Source: Frankia alni ACN14a (GTDB lineage Bacteria; Actinomycetota; Actinomycetes; Frankiales; Frankiaceae). From it: 64,000 nt of DNA. Positions 15,616 to 23,910 of the stretch are shown here, piece after piece (positions within the stretch are counted from its first letter, which is position 1; the number at the start of each line of letters is the position of its first letter). The stretch is from NCBI RefSeq assembly GCF_000058485.1, contig NC_008278.1:4210962-4274961 (forward strand), read 5' to 3'. The translations under genes were made by a program, and so were the position numbers. The notes below the pieces were generated by a model. That model saw only the letters and a list, made by a program, of their open reading frames with translations. It searched no databases and was not told the DNA's origin.

Positions 15616-16902
15616 ATGCCCGGGAGTGCTCACCGAGCCGCCCCGGCCGGGTCGCCGGCAACCGGACGCGAGCGCCCGGGCGACGGCGGGTGGCGGCCGC
15701 GGGTCGCCTTCGTCTGCGGCAGTCTCGCCCCCGCCGAGGACGGCGTCGCCGACTACACCGTCCGGCTCGCCGCCGCGCTGCGTGACGACGTCGAACCCGT
15801 GCTGGTCACCGCCGGACGCCTCGACGGCGACACCGGCACGTTGCCGGTGGTCGCCACCGGACGGGGCTGGGGGCCGGCGGGTCTGCGCGCCACCGCGCAG
15901 GCCCTGCGGCGGCTACGGCCGGACGTGGTCCACGTGCAGTTCGCCCCGTCGGCGTTCGGGTTCTCCCCGGCCCCGGGGCTGCTGCCCGTCCTGGCCGCCG
16001 CAGGGGCCGTCTGGGTGGCCACGCTGCACGAGTACGGCTGGTGGGCATGGCCGTCGCGGCTGCCGGCGGCGCTGTGGCGGGTGCCGGAACGGCGTGGCTG
16101 GTGGGATCGGGAGACCTTGACCCTCGTCCCGCGGGCGCGGGCCCTCATCGTCACCAACCCCGACCATGCCGCCACCGTGCACACCCGCTTCGGCCGGACC
16201 ACCCAGACGGTGCCGGTCCCCGCGAACATCCCCCGCGCCACCCCGCTCCCCTCCCGCGCCCGGCTACACGCCCGGCTGGACGCGCCGCCCGACGCCGAGG
16301 TGGCGGTGTTCTTCGGCTTCGTCCATCCGGTGAAGGGCGTGCGTTACCTGATCGACGCCGTCGCCGCGCTGCACACGCGGCGGCCGCGGCTACGCCTCGC
16401 GATCGTCGGCGGATTCACCTCGCTCGCGCTGCCCACGGCCGAGGCGGCGGCGTTCCGCCGCGAGCTCACCGAGCACGCCCACACCGCCGGGGTCGGCGAC
16501 CTGGTCACCTTCACCGGGCACCTGCCCGCCGCCGAGGTCTCGGAGATCCTGGCCGCGGCCGACGTGTGCGTCCTGCCGTTCACCGCCGGCGTGACGACGA
16601 AGAGCGGGGCGCTGGCCGCCGCCCTGTCCCACGGGCTGGCGACGATCGTCACCGCCGCGGACCCGCCCGATCCGGCGCTGGTCGACGGCCGGACGGTCCT
16701 CGTCGCCGACCGGGTACGCGACCCGGTGCCCCTGGCCGCCGCGCTGCATCGCGCGCTGGGGGATCCGGCGCTGCGGGCGCGGGTGGCGGCCGGCGGGCAG
16801 CGCCTGGTCGCCGCCCGCACCTGGCCCACGATCGGCGCGGCCCACACCCGCCTCTACCACCAGGTGCTCGCCGACGACGCCCGACCGCAGCCCCGCCGAT
16901 GA
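15616..16902 (+). CDS. Family 4 glycosyltransferase
   Basis: A 428-residue GT-B glycosyltransferase. Residues 1-28 are a polar, probably flexible leader; the fold begins at R-V-A-F-V-C-G-S-L-A-P-A-E-D-G-V-A-D-Y-T-V-R-L, the usual GT4 N-terminal glycine loop and helix. V-H-V-Q-F-A-P and A-T-L-H-E-Y-G-W are in the acceptor domain. The donor domain has F-F-G-F-V-H-P-V-K-G-V, F-T-G-H-L-P, and A-A-D-V-C-V-L-P-F with G-V-T-T-K-S-G-A-L-A-A-A-L, which replaces the usual E-x7-E region. The ATG has GGTAGG upstream. Its stop overlaps the following GT9 start (ATGA), making a two-gene inner operon. Confidence 0.85.
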   Translation: MPGSAHRAAPAGSPATGRERPGDGGWRPRVAFVCGSLAPAEDGVADYTVRLAAALRDDVEPVLVTAGRLDGDTGTLPVVATGRGWGPAGLRATAQALRRLRPDVVHVQFAPSAFGFSPAPGLLPVLAAAGAVWVATLHEYGWWAWPSRLPAALWRVPERRGWWDRETLTLVPRARALIVTNPDHAATVHTRFGRTTQTVPVPANIPRATPLPSRARLHARLDAPPDAEVAVFFGFVHPVKGVRYLIDAVAALHTRRPRLRLAIVGGFTSLALPTAEAAAFRRELTEHAHTAGVGDLVTFTGHLPAAEVSEILAAADVCVLPFTAGVTTKSGALAAALSHGLATIVTAADPPDPALVDGRTVLVADRVRDPVPLAAALHRALGDPALRARVAAGGQRLVAARTWPTIGAAHTRLYHQVLADDARPQPRR

Positions 16903-18209
16903 CCGCCATCCCGGCCGGCGCGGTTCCGTCCACCGCGGTTCCGTCCACCGCTGGCCCGGCCGGCGCAGGCGCGGCCGGCGCAGGCCCGGCCGGCGCAGGC
17001 CCGGCGACGGCTCCGGGCATCGGCGAGATCCTGTTCGTCGAGTTGCTGGGTGGTATCGGCGACCTGCTCATCGCCCTGCCGGCCATCCACCTGCTCGCCG
17101 ACAGCCATCCCCGCGCGCGGCTTCGGGTGCTCACCTTCACCCCGGCGGTCGAGCTGCTGCACGGCGACCCACGGGTCGCCGAGATCCTCCCGTTGACCGA
17201 CCACGGCGGGCGCGCCGTGCAGGCCGCCGTCCGTGACGCGATGGCGCGCCGTCCGGATCTGGCCGTGACGACGACCCGGCACAGCGGCGTACCGGCGGCG
17301 ATCGAATCCGGCCGGCCCCGCTTCGCGGTGACGGACCTGTGGCGCGGCCCCGGCCCGCACGAGCCGATCGGCGACCGCTACGTGCGGCTACTCGCCGCCG
17401 ACGGCTGGCTCCGGCTCCCCGACGGCGCCGACCGACCCGCGGGCGGGCGGCGCGAGCCCGACCAGCTCGGCGAACGCCCGCCGGGACAGGTGGCCCTGGA
17501 CTCCGGCGAGCTCACCGAGGGCCGGCACCGCCTCGTCGCACTCACCACGCCCGGCGGCACCACGCCCGGCGGCACCACGCCCGGCGGCACGGCGTCCGGC
17601 ACGGCCGGCGGGGGCGTGCCGGTGCTGCTGGTCCCCGACGCGGGGATGGCGGTCAAGCGGTGGCCGGCGCCGCGCTGGGCCGAACTCGCCCGCCTGCTCA
17701 CCGCCCGGGGTCACCCGCTGCTGCACCCGCACGGGACGGCGGTGCCGAGGGCGGTGGCGGTGCCCCCGCTGTCGCTGCGGGAGTTCGCCGGGCTGTGCGC
17801 GGCGGTGGCGGAACGCGGTGGCGTCGTCGTGGGCGGCGACACCGGTCCGGTGCGCCTGGCGGCCGCGGTCGGCGCTCCCACCGTGACGTTGTTCGGCCCC
17901 AGCACAGCCGCTCGCTACGGGCTGGTCGGGCAGGACGGGTCGGCCACACGCACCAGGCTGGCCGATCGCAGGCTGGCCGGCGGCACAGCGGGCACCGACG
18001 CCCGGCGCCCGCGGCGCACCCTCGGCGCGGACCTGCAGGGCCTGCCGGACTGCGCCGTCCGCCGACCCCTCGCGATCACCGAGCAGGAGTGCTGGTGGAC
18101 GGCCCGCTGCCCGCTCGCCCCGGACGGCCCGGCCTGCCTGGACGACCTGAGCGCCGAGCAGGTCGCCGGCGCTGTCGCGGAGGTGGCGCGGACGCCGCCG
18201 ACTGTTTGA
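16899..18209 (+). CDS. GT9 heptosyltransferase-like glycosyltransferase with repeat inserts
   Basis: A 436-residue GT9 enzyme. After an Ala/Gly/Pro-rich leader (residues 1-42) come E-I-L-F-V-E-L-L-G-G-I-G-D-L-L-I-A-L-P-A (heptosyltransferase N-terminal motif), P-D-A-G-M-A-V-K-R-W-P-A-P-R-W in the donor domain, and V-V-G-G-D-T-G-P-V-R-L-A-A-A-V-G with T-L-F-G-P-S near the end. Between the two domains lie three perfect copies of a 15-bp unit (17544-17588) coding T-P-G-G-T repeats, an insertion not needed for the fold. Four cysteines near the C-terminus resemble the WaaF-type cluster. Translation is likely coupled to the preceding GT4. Confidence 0.85.
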   Translation: MTAIPAGAVPSTAVPSTAGPAGAGAAGAGPAGAGPATAPGIGEILFVELLGGIGDLLIALPAIHLLADSHPRARLRVLTFTPAVELLHGDPRVAEILPLTDHGGRAVQAAVRDAMARRPDLAVTTTRHSGVPAAIESGRPRFAVTDLWRGPGPHEPIGDRYVRLLAADGWLRLPDGADRPAGGRREPDQLGERPPGQVALDSGELTEGRHRLVALTTPGGTTPGGTTPGGTASGTAGGGVPVLLVPDAGMAVKRWPAPRWAELARLLTARGHPLLHPHGTAVPRAVAVPPLSLREFAGLCAAVAERGGVVVGGDTGPVRLAAAVGAPTVTLFGPSTAARYGLVGQDGSATRTRLADRRLAGGTAGTDARRPRRTLGADLQGLPDCAVRRPLAITEQECWWTARCPLAPDGPACLDDLSAEQVAGAVAEVARTPPTV

Positions 18210-18239
18210 CCACCACCTCGACTTGACCACCACCTCGAC
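18206..18239. repeat. Two perfect tandem copies of a 17-bp unit at a gene end
   Basis: TTGACCACCACCTCGAC at 18206-18222 is repeated at 18223-18239. The first copy contains the stop codon of the GT9 gene. The remaining gap to the next gene holds box B and no other recognisable signal. Confidence 0.8.
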
Positions 18240-18387
18240 CGGCTCGTTGCCTGACCACACCGGTCCTCACCGCGATCGTCGCGCGGACGCAGCCAGCTCA
18301 GCCCAGGTGCCGGCACAATCGCGGCAGGCCAGGGGATGAGGGGGTGGCATCCGACATCCCTCGACCGGTCACGCAACCCTCCAGCCT

Positions 18388-18414
18388 CATTTGATTACTC
18401 AGAGTAGTAGTTTT
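18388..18414 (+). promoter_or_regulatory. Conserved upstream box B of the heptose block
   Basis: CATTTGATTACTCAGAGTAGTAGTTTT. It contains the perfect dyad TACTC-A-GAGTA. Its reverse complement matches box A at 15547-15572 in 21 of 24 aligned bases (AAAACTACTACTC and GTAATCAA shared). TTGATT could act as a -35 element, but no clear -10 follows, so a regulator or unusual sigma factor site is possible. It precedes the gmhB-like gene and the long right arm. Confidence 0.65.
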
Positions 18415-18507
18415 GGCGGCGTTCGCCAGGGCAGTCCTGTCTGCGTGACTGGACAGACCGATCCCGTGCTCAACTCGGACGACTCACCGCGAGTGGACGG
18501 ACGATAT

Positions 18508-19083
18508 GTGCCCAACCAGGTGCGGGCGGTGCTGTTCGATCGGGATGGGACGTTGTGCGTGGACGTGCCCTACAACGGCGATCCCGACCGGGTGGAGCCC
18601 GTCGCGACGGCCCCGGCGGCGCTGTGGCGGCTGCGCGCGGCCGGCGTGGCGACGGCCGTCGTGTCGAACCAGAGCGGCATCGGGCGGGGCCTGGTGACCG
18701 GCCGCCAGGTCGACGCGGTCAACCGCCGGCTCGACGCGCTGCTCGGCGGCCTCGGCCCGATCCTGGTCTGCCCGCACGCGCCGGACGCCGGCTGCCCCTG
18801 CCGCAAGCCCGCACCCGCGCTGCTGCTCGCCGCCGCCGACCGGCTGGGTGTGCACCCCGGATCCTGTGCGTTCGTCGGGGACATCGGCTCCGACATGGCC
18901 GCCGCCGCGGCCGCCGCCATGCGCGGCGTGCTCGTGCCGACACCGGTGACCCGCGCCGTCGAGGTCGCCGCGGCCGTCGAGGTCGCCCCCGACCTGCTCA
19001 CCGCCGTCGACCGGCTGCTCGGAGACGACCCGGCGACGCGAGTGGCGCGGGTGGGTCCGGCGGCGCGCTCGGGGCGGTCGTGA
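18508..19083 (+). CDS. gmhB: HAD-IIIA phosphatase, GmhB-like (heptose 1,7-bisphosphate phosphatase)
   Basis: A 191-residue HAD hydrolase. Motif I is L-F-D-R-D-G-T-L-C (nucleophile and acid Asp), followed by V-P-Y-N-G-D-P-D-R-V-E-P, the segment typical of GmhB/histidinol-phosphatase HADs. Motif II is V-V-S-N-Q-S-G-I-G-R-G, and a zinc-binding loop C-P-H-A-P-D-A-G-C-P-C-R-K-P follows. Motif IV is F-V-G-D-I-G-S-D-M. GmhB removes the 7-phosphate of heptose 1,7-bisphosphate between the two HldE reactions, and the setting among hldE-like genes and GT9 supports this. The GTG at 18508 is chosen for position and a GGACGGA upstream; GTG codons further upstream are possible. Its stop overlaps the next start. 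Confidence 0.85.
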   Translation: MPNQVRAVLFDRDGTLCVDVPYNGDPDRVEPVATAPAALWRLRAAGVATAVVSNQSGIGRGLVTGRQVDAVNRRLDALLGGLGPILVCPHAPDAGCPCRKPAPALLLAAADRLGVHPGSCAFVGDIGSDMAAAAAAAMRGVLVPTPVTRAVEVAAAVEVAPDLLTAVDRLLGDDPATRVARVGPAARSGRS

Positions 19084-20351
19084 GCGCGCGGGTGCTCGTC
19101 GTCCGCCTCGACAGTGACGGCGACGTCCTGCTCTCCGGGCCGGCGATCCGGGCGGTGGCCGCGCGGGCCGCGCACGTCACGCTGCTCGTCGGCCCCCGCG
19201 GTCGGTCGGCCGCCGGCCTGCTGCCCGGCGTCGACGAGACGATCGTCTGGCGCTGCCCGTGGATCGACGCGACGCCGCCGCCGGTGCGCCGCGACGACGT
19301 CGACGGCCTCGTCGACCGGCTCGCGGCCGGCCGCCACGACGAGGCGCTGATCCTCACCTCGTTCCATCAGAGCCCGCTGCCGGTCGCGCTGCTGCTGCGC
19401 CTGGCCGGGGTGCCGCGCATCGCCGCGGCGTGCGAGGACTATCCCGGCACGCTGCTCGATGTCCGTCACCGGCTACCCGAGCGCGGTCTGCACGAGGTGA
19501 CGCGCGCGCTGTCGACAGCGGCGGCGCTGGGTTACCCGCTGCCCGTCGGCGACGACGGCATGCTGGCGCTGCGCCGGCCGCTGCCCGATCCGACGCCGCT
19601 GATCGGCCCGGGGCCGGCAGTCGGCGCGATGCCGGCGGACGGCGCGATGCCGGCGGACGGCGCGATGCCGATGGTCGGCGCGGTGCCGGCGGGCGCCCGG
19701 CCCTACGTCGTGCTGCACCCGGGGGCCTCCGTCTCCGCGCGGCGCTGGCACGTGGCTGGCTTCGCCGCCGTCGCCCGCCACCTGGTCGGGCGCGGCCACC
19801 GGGTCGTCGTGACCGGCGGACCCCGGGAGACACCGCTGACCGCCGCCGTCGCCGGCGGGCTGGCGGGCGTACGGGACCTCGGCGGGCGCACCGACCTCGC
19901 GGCCCTCGCCGGCGTGCTGGAACGGGCCGGGGCCGTCGTCGTCGGCAACACCGGACCGGCGCATCTCGCGGCGGCCGTGGCCACGCCGGTCGTGTCCCTG
20001 TTCGCCCCCACCGTGCCGGCGGAACGCTGGGCCCCCCACACCCCGCGCCTGGTGCTGCTCGGCGAGCAGGGCCTCGGCTGCGCCGGCTGCCGTGCCCGGG
20101 ACTGCCCGGTGCCCGGCCACCCCTGCCTGAGCCGGGTCGAGCCGGGCGACGTCGTCGCCGCCGTCGAGACCCTCCTCGCCCCCGCTCCCTCAACCGCCCC
20201 CGCTCCCTCAACCGTCACCGCCCACTCGACAGTCACCGCCCACTCGACCGCCACCGCGCCCTCGTTCGCACCTGCCACCGCCGCCCCGCCGGCCGGACCG
20301 ACCGTGGCCGTCGGCCCGACCAGCCCGGACGCCCTGGAGGCATCCCGATGA
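19080..20351 (+). CDS. GT9 heptosyltransferase-like glycosyltransferase
   Basis: A 423-residue GT9 protein. R-V-L-V-V-R-L-D-S-D-G-D-V-L-L-S-G-P-A is the N-terminal motif; L-I-L-T-S-F-H-Q-S-P-L-P resembles the equivalent I-F-T-S-F-S-Q-S-P-W-P in the left-arm GT9, so the two are close relatives. The donor domain has V-L-H-P-G-A-S-V-S-A-R-R-W and V-G-N-T-G-P-A-H-L-A-A-A-V-A-T-P, and a C-A-G-C cysteine cluster follows. An 18-bp tandem repeat (about 19618-19680) codes A-D-G-A-M-P repeats between the domains, and the last 50 residues are Ser/Thr/Ala/Pro repeats. It starts inside the gmhB stop (GTGA). Confidence 0.85.
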   Translation: MSARVLVVRLDSDGDVLLSGPAIRAVAARAAHVTLLVGPRGRSAAGLLPGVDETIVWRCPWIDATPPPVRRDDVDGLVDRLAAGRHDEALILTSFHQSPLPVALLLRLAGVPRIAAACEDYPGTLLDVRHRLPERGLHEVTRALSTAAALGYPLPVGDDGMLALRRPLPDPTPLIGPGPAVGAMPADGAMPADGAMPMVGAVPAGARPYVVLHPGASVSARRWHVAGFAAVARHLVGRGHRVVVTGGPRETPLTAAVAGGLAGVRDLGGRTDLAALAGVLERAGAVVVGNTGPAHLAAAVATPVVSLFAPTVPAERWAPHTPRLVLLGEQGLGCAGCRARDCPVPGHPCLSRVEPGDVVAAVETLLAPAPSTAPAPSTVTAHSTVTAHSTATAPSFAPATAAPPAGPTVAVGPTSPDALEASR

Positions 20352-21625
20352 ACGTCTCGATGGTCTCCGAGCACGCCAGCCCGCTCGCCGCCCTCGGCGG
20401 GGTCGACGCGGGCGGGCAGAACGTGCACGTGGCCGCCCTTGCCACGGCGCTGGCCCGCCGCGGCGTCGAGGTCACCGTGCACACCCGACGGGACGATCCC
20501 GAGCTGCCCCGGTACGTGCGCCACGGCGCCGGCGTGCGGATCGACCATGTCCCCGCCGGACCGGCGTGCTACGTGCCCAAGGACGAGCTGCTGCCCTACA
20601 TGGACGGCTTCGCCGCCGAGCTGCACCGGCAGTGGCGGTGCCGGCGTCCGGACATCGTCCACGCGCACTTCTGGATGTCGGGGCTCGCCGCCCTGCGCGC
20701 CGCCCGCCCGCTCGGCGTCCCCGTCGTGCTCACCATGCACGCCCTCGGGGTGGTCAAGCGCCGTCATCAGGGACGCAAGGACACCTCGCCGCCGGCGCGC
20801 ATCCCGCTGGAACGCCGGCTCGTCGCCGACGTCGACCAGCTCGTCGCCACCTGCACCGACGAGGTCTTCGAGCTCGTCCGGATGGGCGCGCCGCGGCGGC
20901 GGATCAGCGTCGTGCCCTGCGGAGTCGACCTGTCCCTGTTCACCACCGAAGGCCCAGCGTCCCCCACCGAAGGCCCAGCGTCCCCCACCAAAGGCCCCGC
21001 GTTCCCCACGCGCGGTCGAGCCGATCGCGTGCGGCTGCTGTCGGTCGGTCGGCTGGTGGAACGCAAGGGCGTCGGCAACGTGATCAGCAGCCTGCCGCTC
21101 CTGCCGCGGGCCGAGCTCGTCGTCGCCGGCGGGCCGGATCCGGCGGGCATCGACAGCGACGCGGAGGTGGGCCGGTTGCGCCGGCTCGCCGCGGAGCTGG
21201 GCGTGGCCGACCGGGTGCGTTTCCTCGGCCGGGTCGACCACGACGCGCTGCCGGCGCTGTACCGGGAGGCGGACATCGTGACCTGTGTGCCCTGGTACGA
21301 GCCGTTCGGCATCGTCCCGTTGGAGGCCATGGCCTGCGGGGTGCCCGTCGTCGCCTCCGCCGTCGGCGGCCTCGTCGACACGGTCGTGGACGGCATGACC
21401 GGGCTGCACGTCCCGCCGCGCTGCCCGGAACGCATCGCCGAAGCCCTCGCCGAGCTGATCGACGATCCGGGGTGGCGGCTCGAACTCGGCGCGCAGGGCG
21501 CCCGACGGGCCCGCTCCCTGTTCTCCTGGGACCGGGTCGCGGCGCTCACCCTCGCCAGCTACGAACGGCTGGCCGCTCGTGGCCCGGCGCGCCTGAGCGC
21601 CCCCGACCTGCCTGCGGGGGTGTGA
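20348..21625 (+). CDS. Family 4 glycosyltransferase (sucrose-synthase/MshA-like)
   Basis: A 425-residue retaining GT-B enzyme. N-terminal M-V-S-E-H-A-S-P-L-A-A-L-G-G-V-D-A-G-G-Q-N-V-H-V is the GGxxVH-type loop of GT4 enzymes; the donor domain has L-S-V-G-R-L-V-E-R-K-G, V-A-G-G-P-D-P and the signature E-P-F-G-I-V-P-L-E-A-M-A-C-G-V-P-V-V-A-S with both glutamates. Between the domains, three copies of a 21-bp unit (about 20943-21010) code G-P-A-S-P-T-E repeats. The ATG overlaps the stop of the preceding GT9. It is followed 2 bp later by the GmhA-HldE fusion, so it is an internal operon gene. Confidence 0.9.
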   Translation: MNVSMVSEHASPLAALGGVDAGGQNVHVAALATALARRGVEVTVHTRRDDPELPRYVRHGAGVRIDHVPAGPACYVPKDELLPYMDGFAAELHRQWRCRRPDIVHAHFWMSGLAALRAARPLGVPVVLTMHALGVVKRRHQGRKDTSPPARIPLERRLVADVDQLVATCTDEVFELVRMGAPRRRISVVPCGVDLSLFTTEGPASPTEGPASPTKGPAFPTRGRADRVRLLSVGRLVERKGVGNVISSLPLLPRAELVVAGGPDPAGIDSDAEVGRLRRLAAELGVADRVRFLGRVDHDALPALYREADIVTCVPWYEPFGIVPLEAMACGVPVVASAVGGLVDTVVDGMTGLHVPPRCPERIAEALAELIDDPGWRLELGAQGARRARSLFSWDRVAALTLASYERLAARGPARLSAPDLPAGV

Positions 21626-21627
21626 CG

Positions 21628-23910
21628 GTGAGCGCGCTGCCGACGGGGCACGAGCATCTCGCCGCACTGCACCGGGCACTGGACGACGTCGACGTCGTCC
21701 GGCTCACCGCCTGGGGCGGACGCCTGGCCGCCGTCCTGGCCGCGGGCGGACGGCTGCTCGCCGCGGGCAACGGCGGATCGGCCGCCGAGGCGCAGCACCT
21801 GACCGCCGAGCTCGTCGGCCGCTTCCGCGACGACCGGCCGCCGATGTCCGCGATCGCCCTGCACGCCGACACCTCCGCCCTCACCGCGATCGGCAACGAC
21901 TACGGCTACGACGCCGTGTTCGCCCGCCAGGTCCGCGCCCACGGCCGGCCGGGAGACGTGCTGATCCTGCTGTCCACCTCGGGCCGCAGCACCAACCTGC
22001 TGCACGCCGCCCGGGCCGCCCACGAGCTGGGCATGGCCACGTGGGGGCTGGTCGGGGCGGCCGACAGCCCGCTCGCGGCCGCCTGCGACGAGGTCGTCGC
22101 GGTCGGCTCCGCCTCCCCCGGCACGAACCGGCCGGCCCGCGGGGGAATCGCCCCTGGCCGCCGCGGCCGCGGCGGCGCCGGCGGCGCAACGACGTCCACG
22201 GCCACCGTGCAGGAGACCCACCTCGTCGCCGTGCACCTGCTCTGCGCAGCCTGCGACGCGGCGCTCGGCGTCGCCCCTGCCGGCGCGTCCACGACCGGGG
22301 ACGAGCCGGCGGCGCCCGCCGACGACACCGGCGCCGGGTCGGATCGCTCCGTCCGCGTGCGGGCGACGCGGGCGTCGGGCCGGGCGCGGTCCGGCCCGCT
22401 GGTGATCGTCGGCGACGCGTTGCTGGACCGGGACGTCGCCGGTCGGGTGGAACGGCTGGCTCCCGACGCGCCGGTGCCCGTCCTCGACGAGATCGCCGAC
22501 ACCGCCCGGCCGGGTGGGGCGGGGCTCGCCGCGCTGCTGGCCGCGGGCGACGGCGCCGACGTCGTCCTCGTCACCGCGCTGGCCGGTGACGACGCCGGCC
22601 GGCGGCTCGCCGCCCTGCTCGCCGACGCCGGGATCGCCGTGGTCGACCTCGGCCTGACCGGCCCGACCCCACAGAAGATCCGGCTGCGCGCGGGCGCGAC
22701 CACCCTGCTTCGGCTCGATCGCGGCAGCGGCGGCAGCGGCAGCGGCGGTAGCGGGACTCCGGTCCGCGGCGGCCTGCCCGAGGAGGGTCGGCGGGCCCTG
22801 GCCGCCGCTCGGGGCATTCTCGTCAGCGACTACGGCCGCGGGCTGACGCACGAACGTTCGGTGACGGTCGCCCTCGCGAGCCGCCCGGGTGGGGTGCCGC
22901 TCGTCTGGGATCCGCATCCGCGCGGCGGCGAACCGTGCCGCGGCGCGACGCTGGTCACCCCGAACCTCGCCGAGGCCCGCGGATTCACCGCCGGCACCCC
23001 GGCGCGGCGCGATCCCATCGCCGAGGCCACCGACCGCGGACGCCGACTGGTGACCCGCTGGGGCGCCGGCGCCGCGGCGATCACACTGGGTGAACGCGGC
23101 GCGGTGCTGGTCGGTCCCGAGGCCGGTCCTCCCCTGGTCGCGCCCGCCGAGCCCGTCGACGCCGATCCGTGCGGCGCGGGCGACCGCTTCGCGGCGAGCG
23201 CCGCGGCCCTGCTGGGCGCGGGGGCGCTGCCGTCGGAGGCGGTCGTCGCGGCGACCCGGGCGGCCGGTGCCTTCCTCGCCGCCGGTGGCGTGTCGGCGCT
23301 TCCTCCCGAGCCGGGACGCCACACCGGCGAGCACGCCACCGACCAGCCCGGCGGCGGTCACGGCGGCACCCGTGGCCACGGCGGGACCGGCGAGCACGGC
23401 GGGACCGGCGCCGGCCATGGCGGCACCGGCACCGGCACCGGGATCGGGATGGCGGCGGCCCTGGAGGTGGTGCGGCGCACCCGCGCCCGCGGTGGGGTGG
23501 TGGTCAGCACCGGCGGCTGCTTCGACCTGCTGCACGCCGGTCACGTCAACGTTCTGGCCGCCGCCCGCCGCCTCGGCGACTGCCTCGTCGTCTGCCTGAA
23601 CAGCGACCTGTCCGTCCGCCGGCTGAAAGGCCCCGACCGGCCGCTGGTGAGCCAGGCCGATCGGGCGGCCGTGCTGTTGGCGCTGGGCAGCGTCGACGCG
23701 GTCGTCGTGTTCGACGACGACACGCCCGCGCCGATCCTGGCGCGGCTGCGCCCGGACGTGTTCGCGAAGGGCGGCGACTACGCGGCCGGCGACCTGCCGG
23801 AGGCCGCGGTGGTCGAGTCCTGGCGGGGACAGGCGGTCATCCTGCCCTACCTCGCCGGCCGATCCACCACATCGATGATCAGAGAGGCGGTGCGCCGTGG
23901 CGGCACCTGA
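21628..23910 (+). CDS. Three-domain fusion: GmhA-type isomerase + heptose kinase + nucleotidyltransferase
   Basis: A 760-residue protein joining three heptose steps. Residues 20-195 are a SIS domain of the GmhA type: A-G-N-G-G-S-A-A-E-A-Q-H-L-T-A-E-L, L-S-T-S-G-R-S-T-N and a Q-E-T-H-x5-H zinc/active-site stretch. Residues 257-560 are a PfkB kinase (V-G-D-A-L-L-D-R-D, P-G-G-A-G-L-A-A, C-G-A-G-D-R-F). Residues 620-755 are the nucleotidyltransferase (G-G-C-F-D-L-L-H-A-G-H, L-N-S-D-x-S-V-R-R-L-K-G-P-D-R-P, F-A-K-G-G-D-Y). Gly/Ser and Gly/His/Thr linkers separate the parts. GmhA and HldE are normally separate proteins. GTG 21628 has a GGGGG 7 bases upstream; GTG 21622 overlaps the previous stop. 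Confidence 0.9.
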   Translation: MSALPTGHEHLAALHRALDDVDVVRLTAWGGRLAAVLAAGGRLLAAGNGGSAAEAQHLTAELVGRFRDDRPPMSAIALHADTSALTAIGNDYGYDAVFARQVRAHGRPGDVLILLSTSGRSTNLLHAARAAHELGMATWGLVGAADSPLAAACDEVVAVGSASPGTNRPARGGIAPGRRGRGGAGGATTSTATVQETHLVAVHLLCAACDAALGVAPAGASTTGDEPAAPADDTGAGSDRSVRVRATRASGRARSGPLVIVGDALLDRDVAGRVERLAPDAPVPVLDEIADTARPGGAGLAALLAAGDGADVVLVTALAGDDAGRRLAALLADAGIAVVDLGLTGPTPQKIRLRAGATTLLRLDRGSGGSGSGGSGTPVRGGLPEEGRRALAAARGILVSDYGRGLTHERSVTVALASRPGGVPLVWDPHPRGGEPCRGATLVTPNLAEARGFTAGTPARRDPIAEATDRGRRLVTRWGAGAAAITLGERGAVLVGPEAGPPLVAPAEPVDADPCGAGDRFAASAAALLGAGALPSEAVVAATRAAGAFLAAGGVSALPPEPGRHTGEHATDQPGGGHGGTRGHGGTGEHGGTGAGHGGTGTGTGIGMAAALEVVRRTRARGGVVVSTGGCFDLLHAGHVNVLAAARRLGDCLVVCLNSDLSVRRLKGPDRPLVSQADRAAVLLALGSVDAVVVFDDDTPAPILARLRPDVFAKGGDYAAGDLPEAAVVESWRGQAVILPYLAGRSTTSMIREAVRRGGT

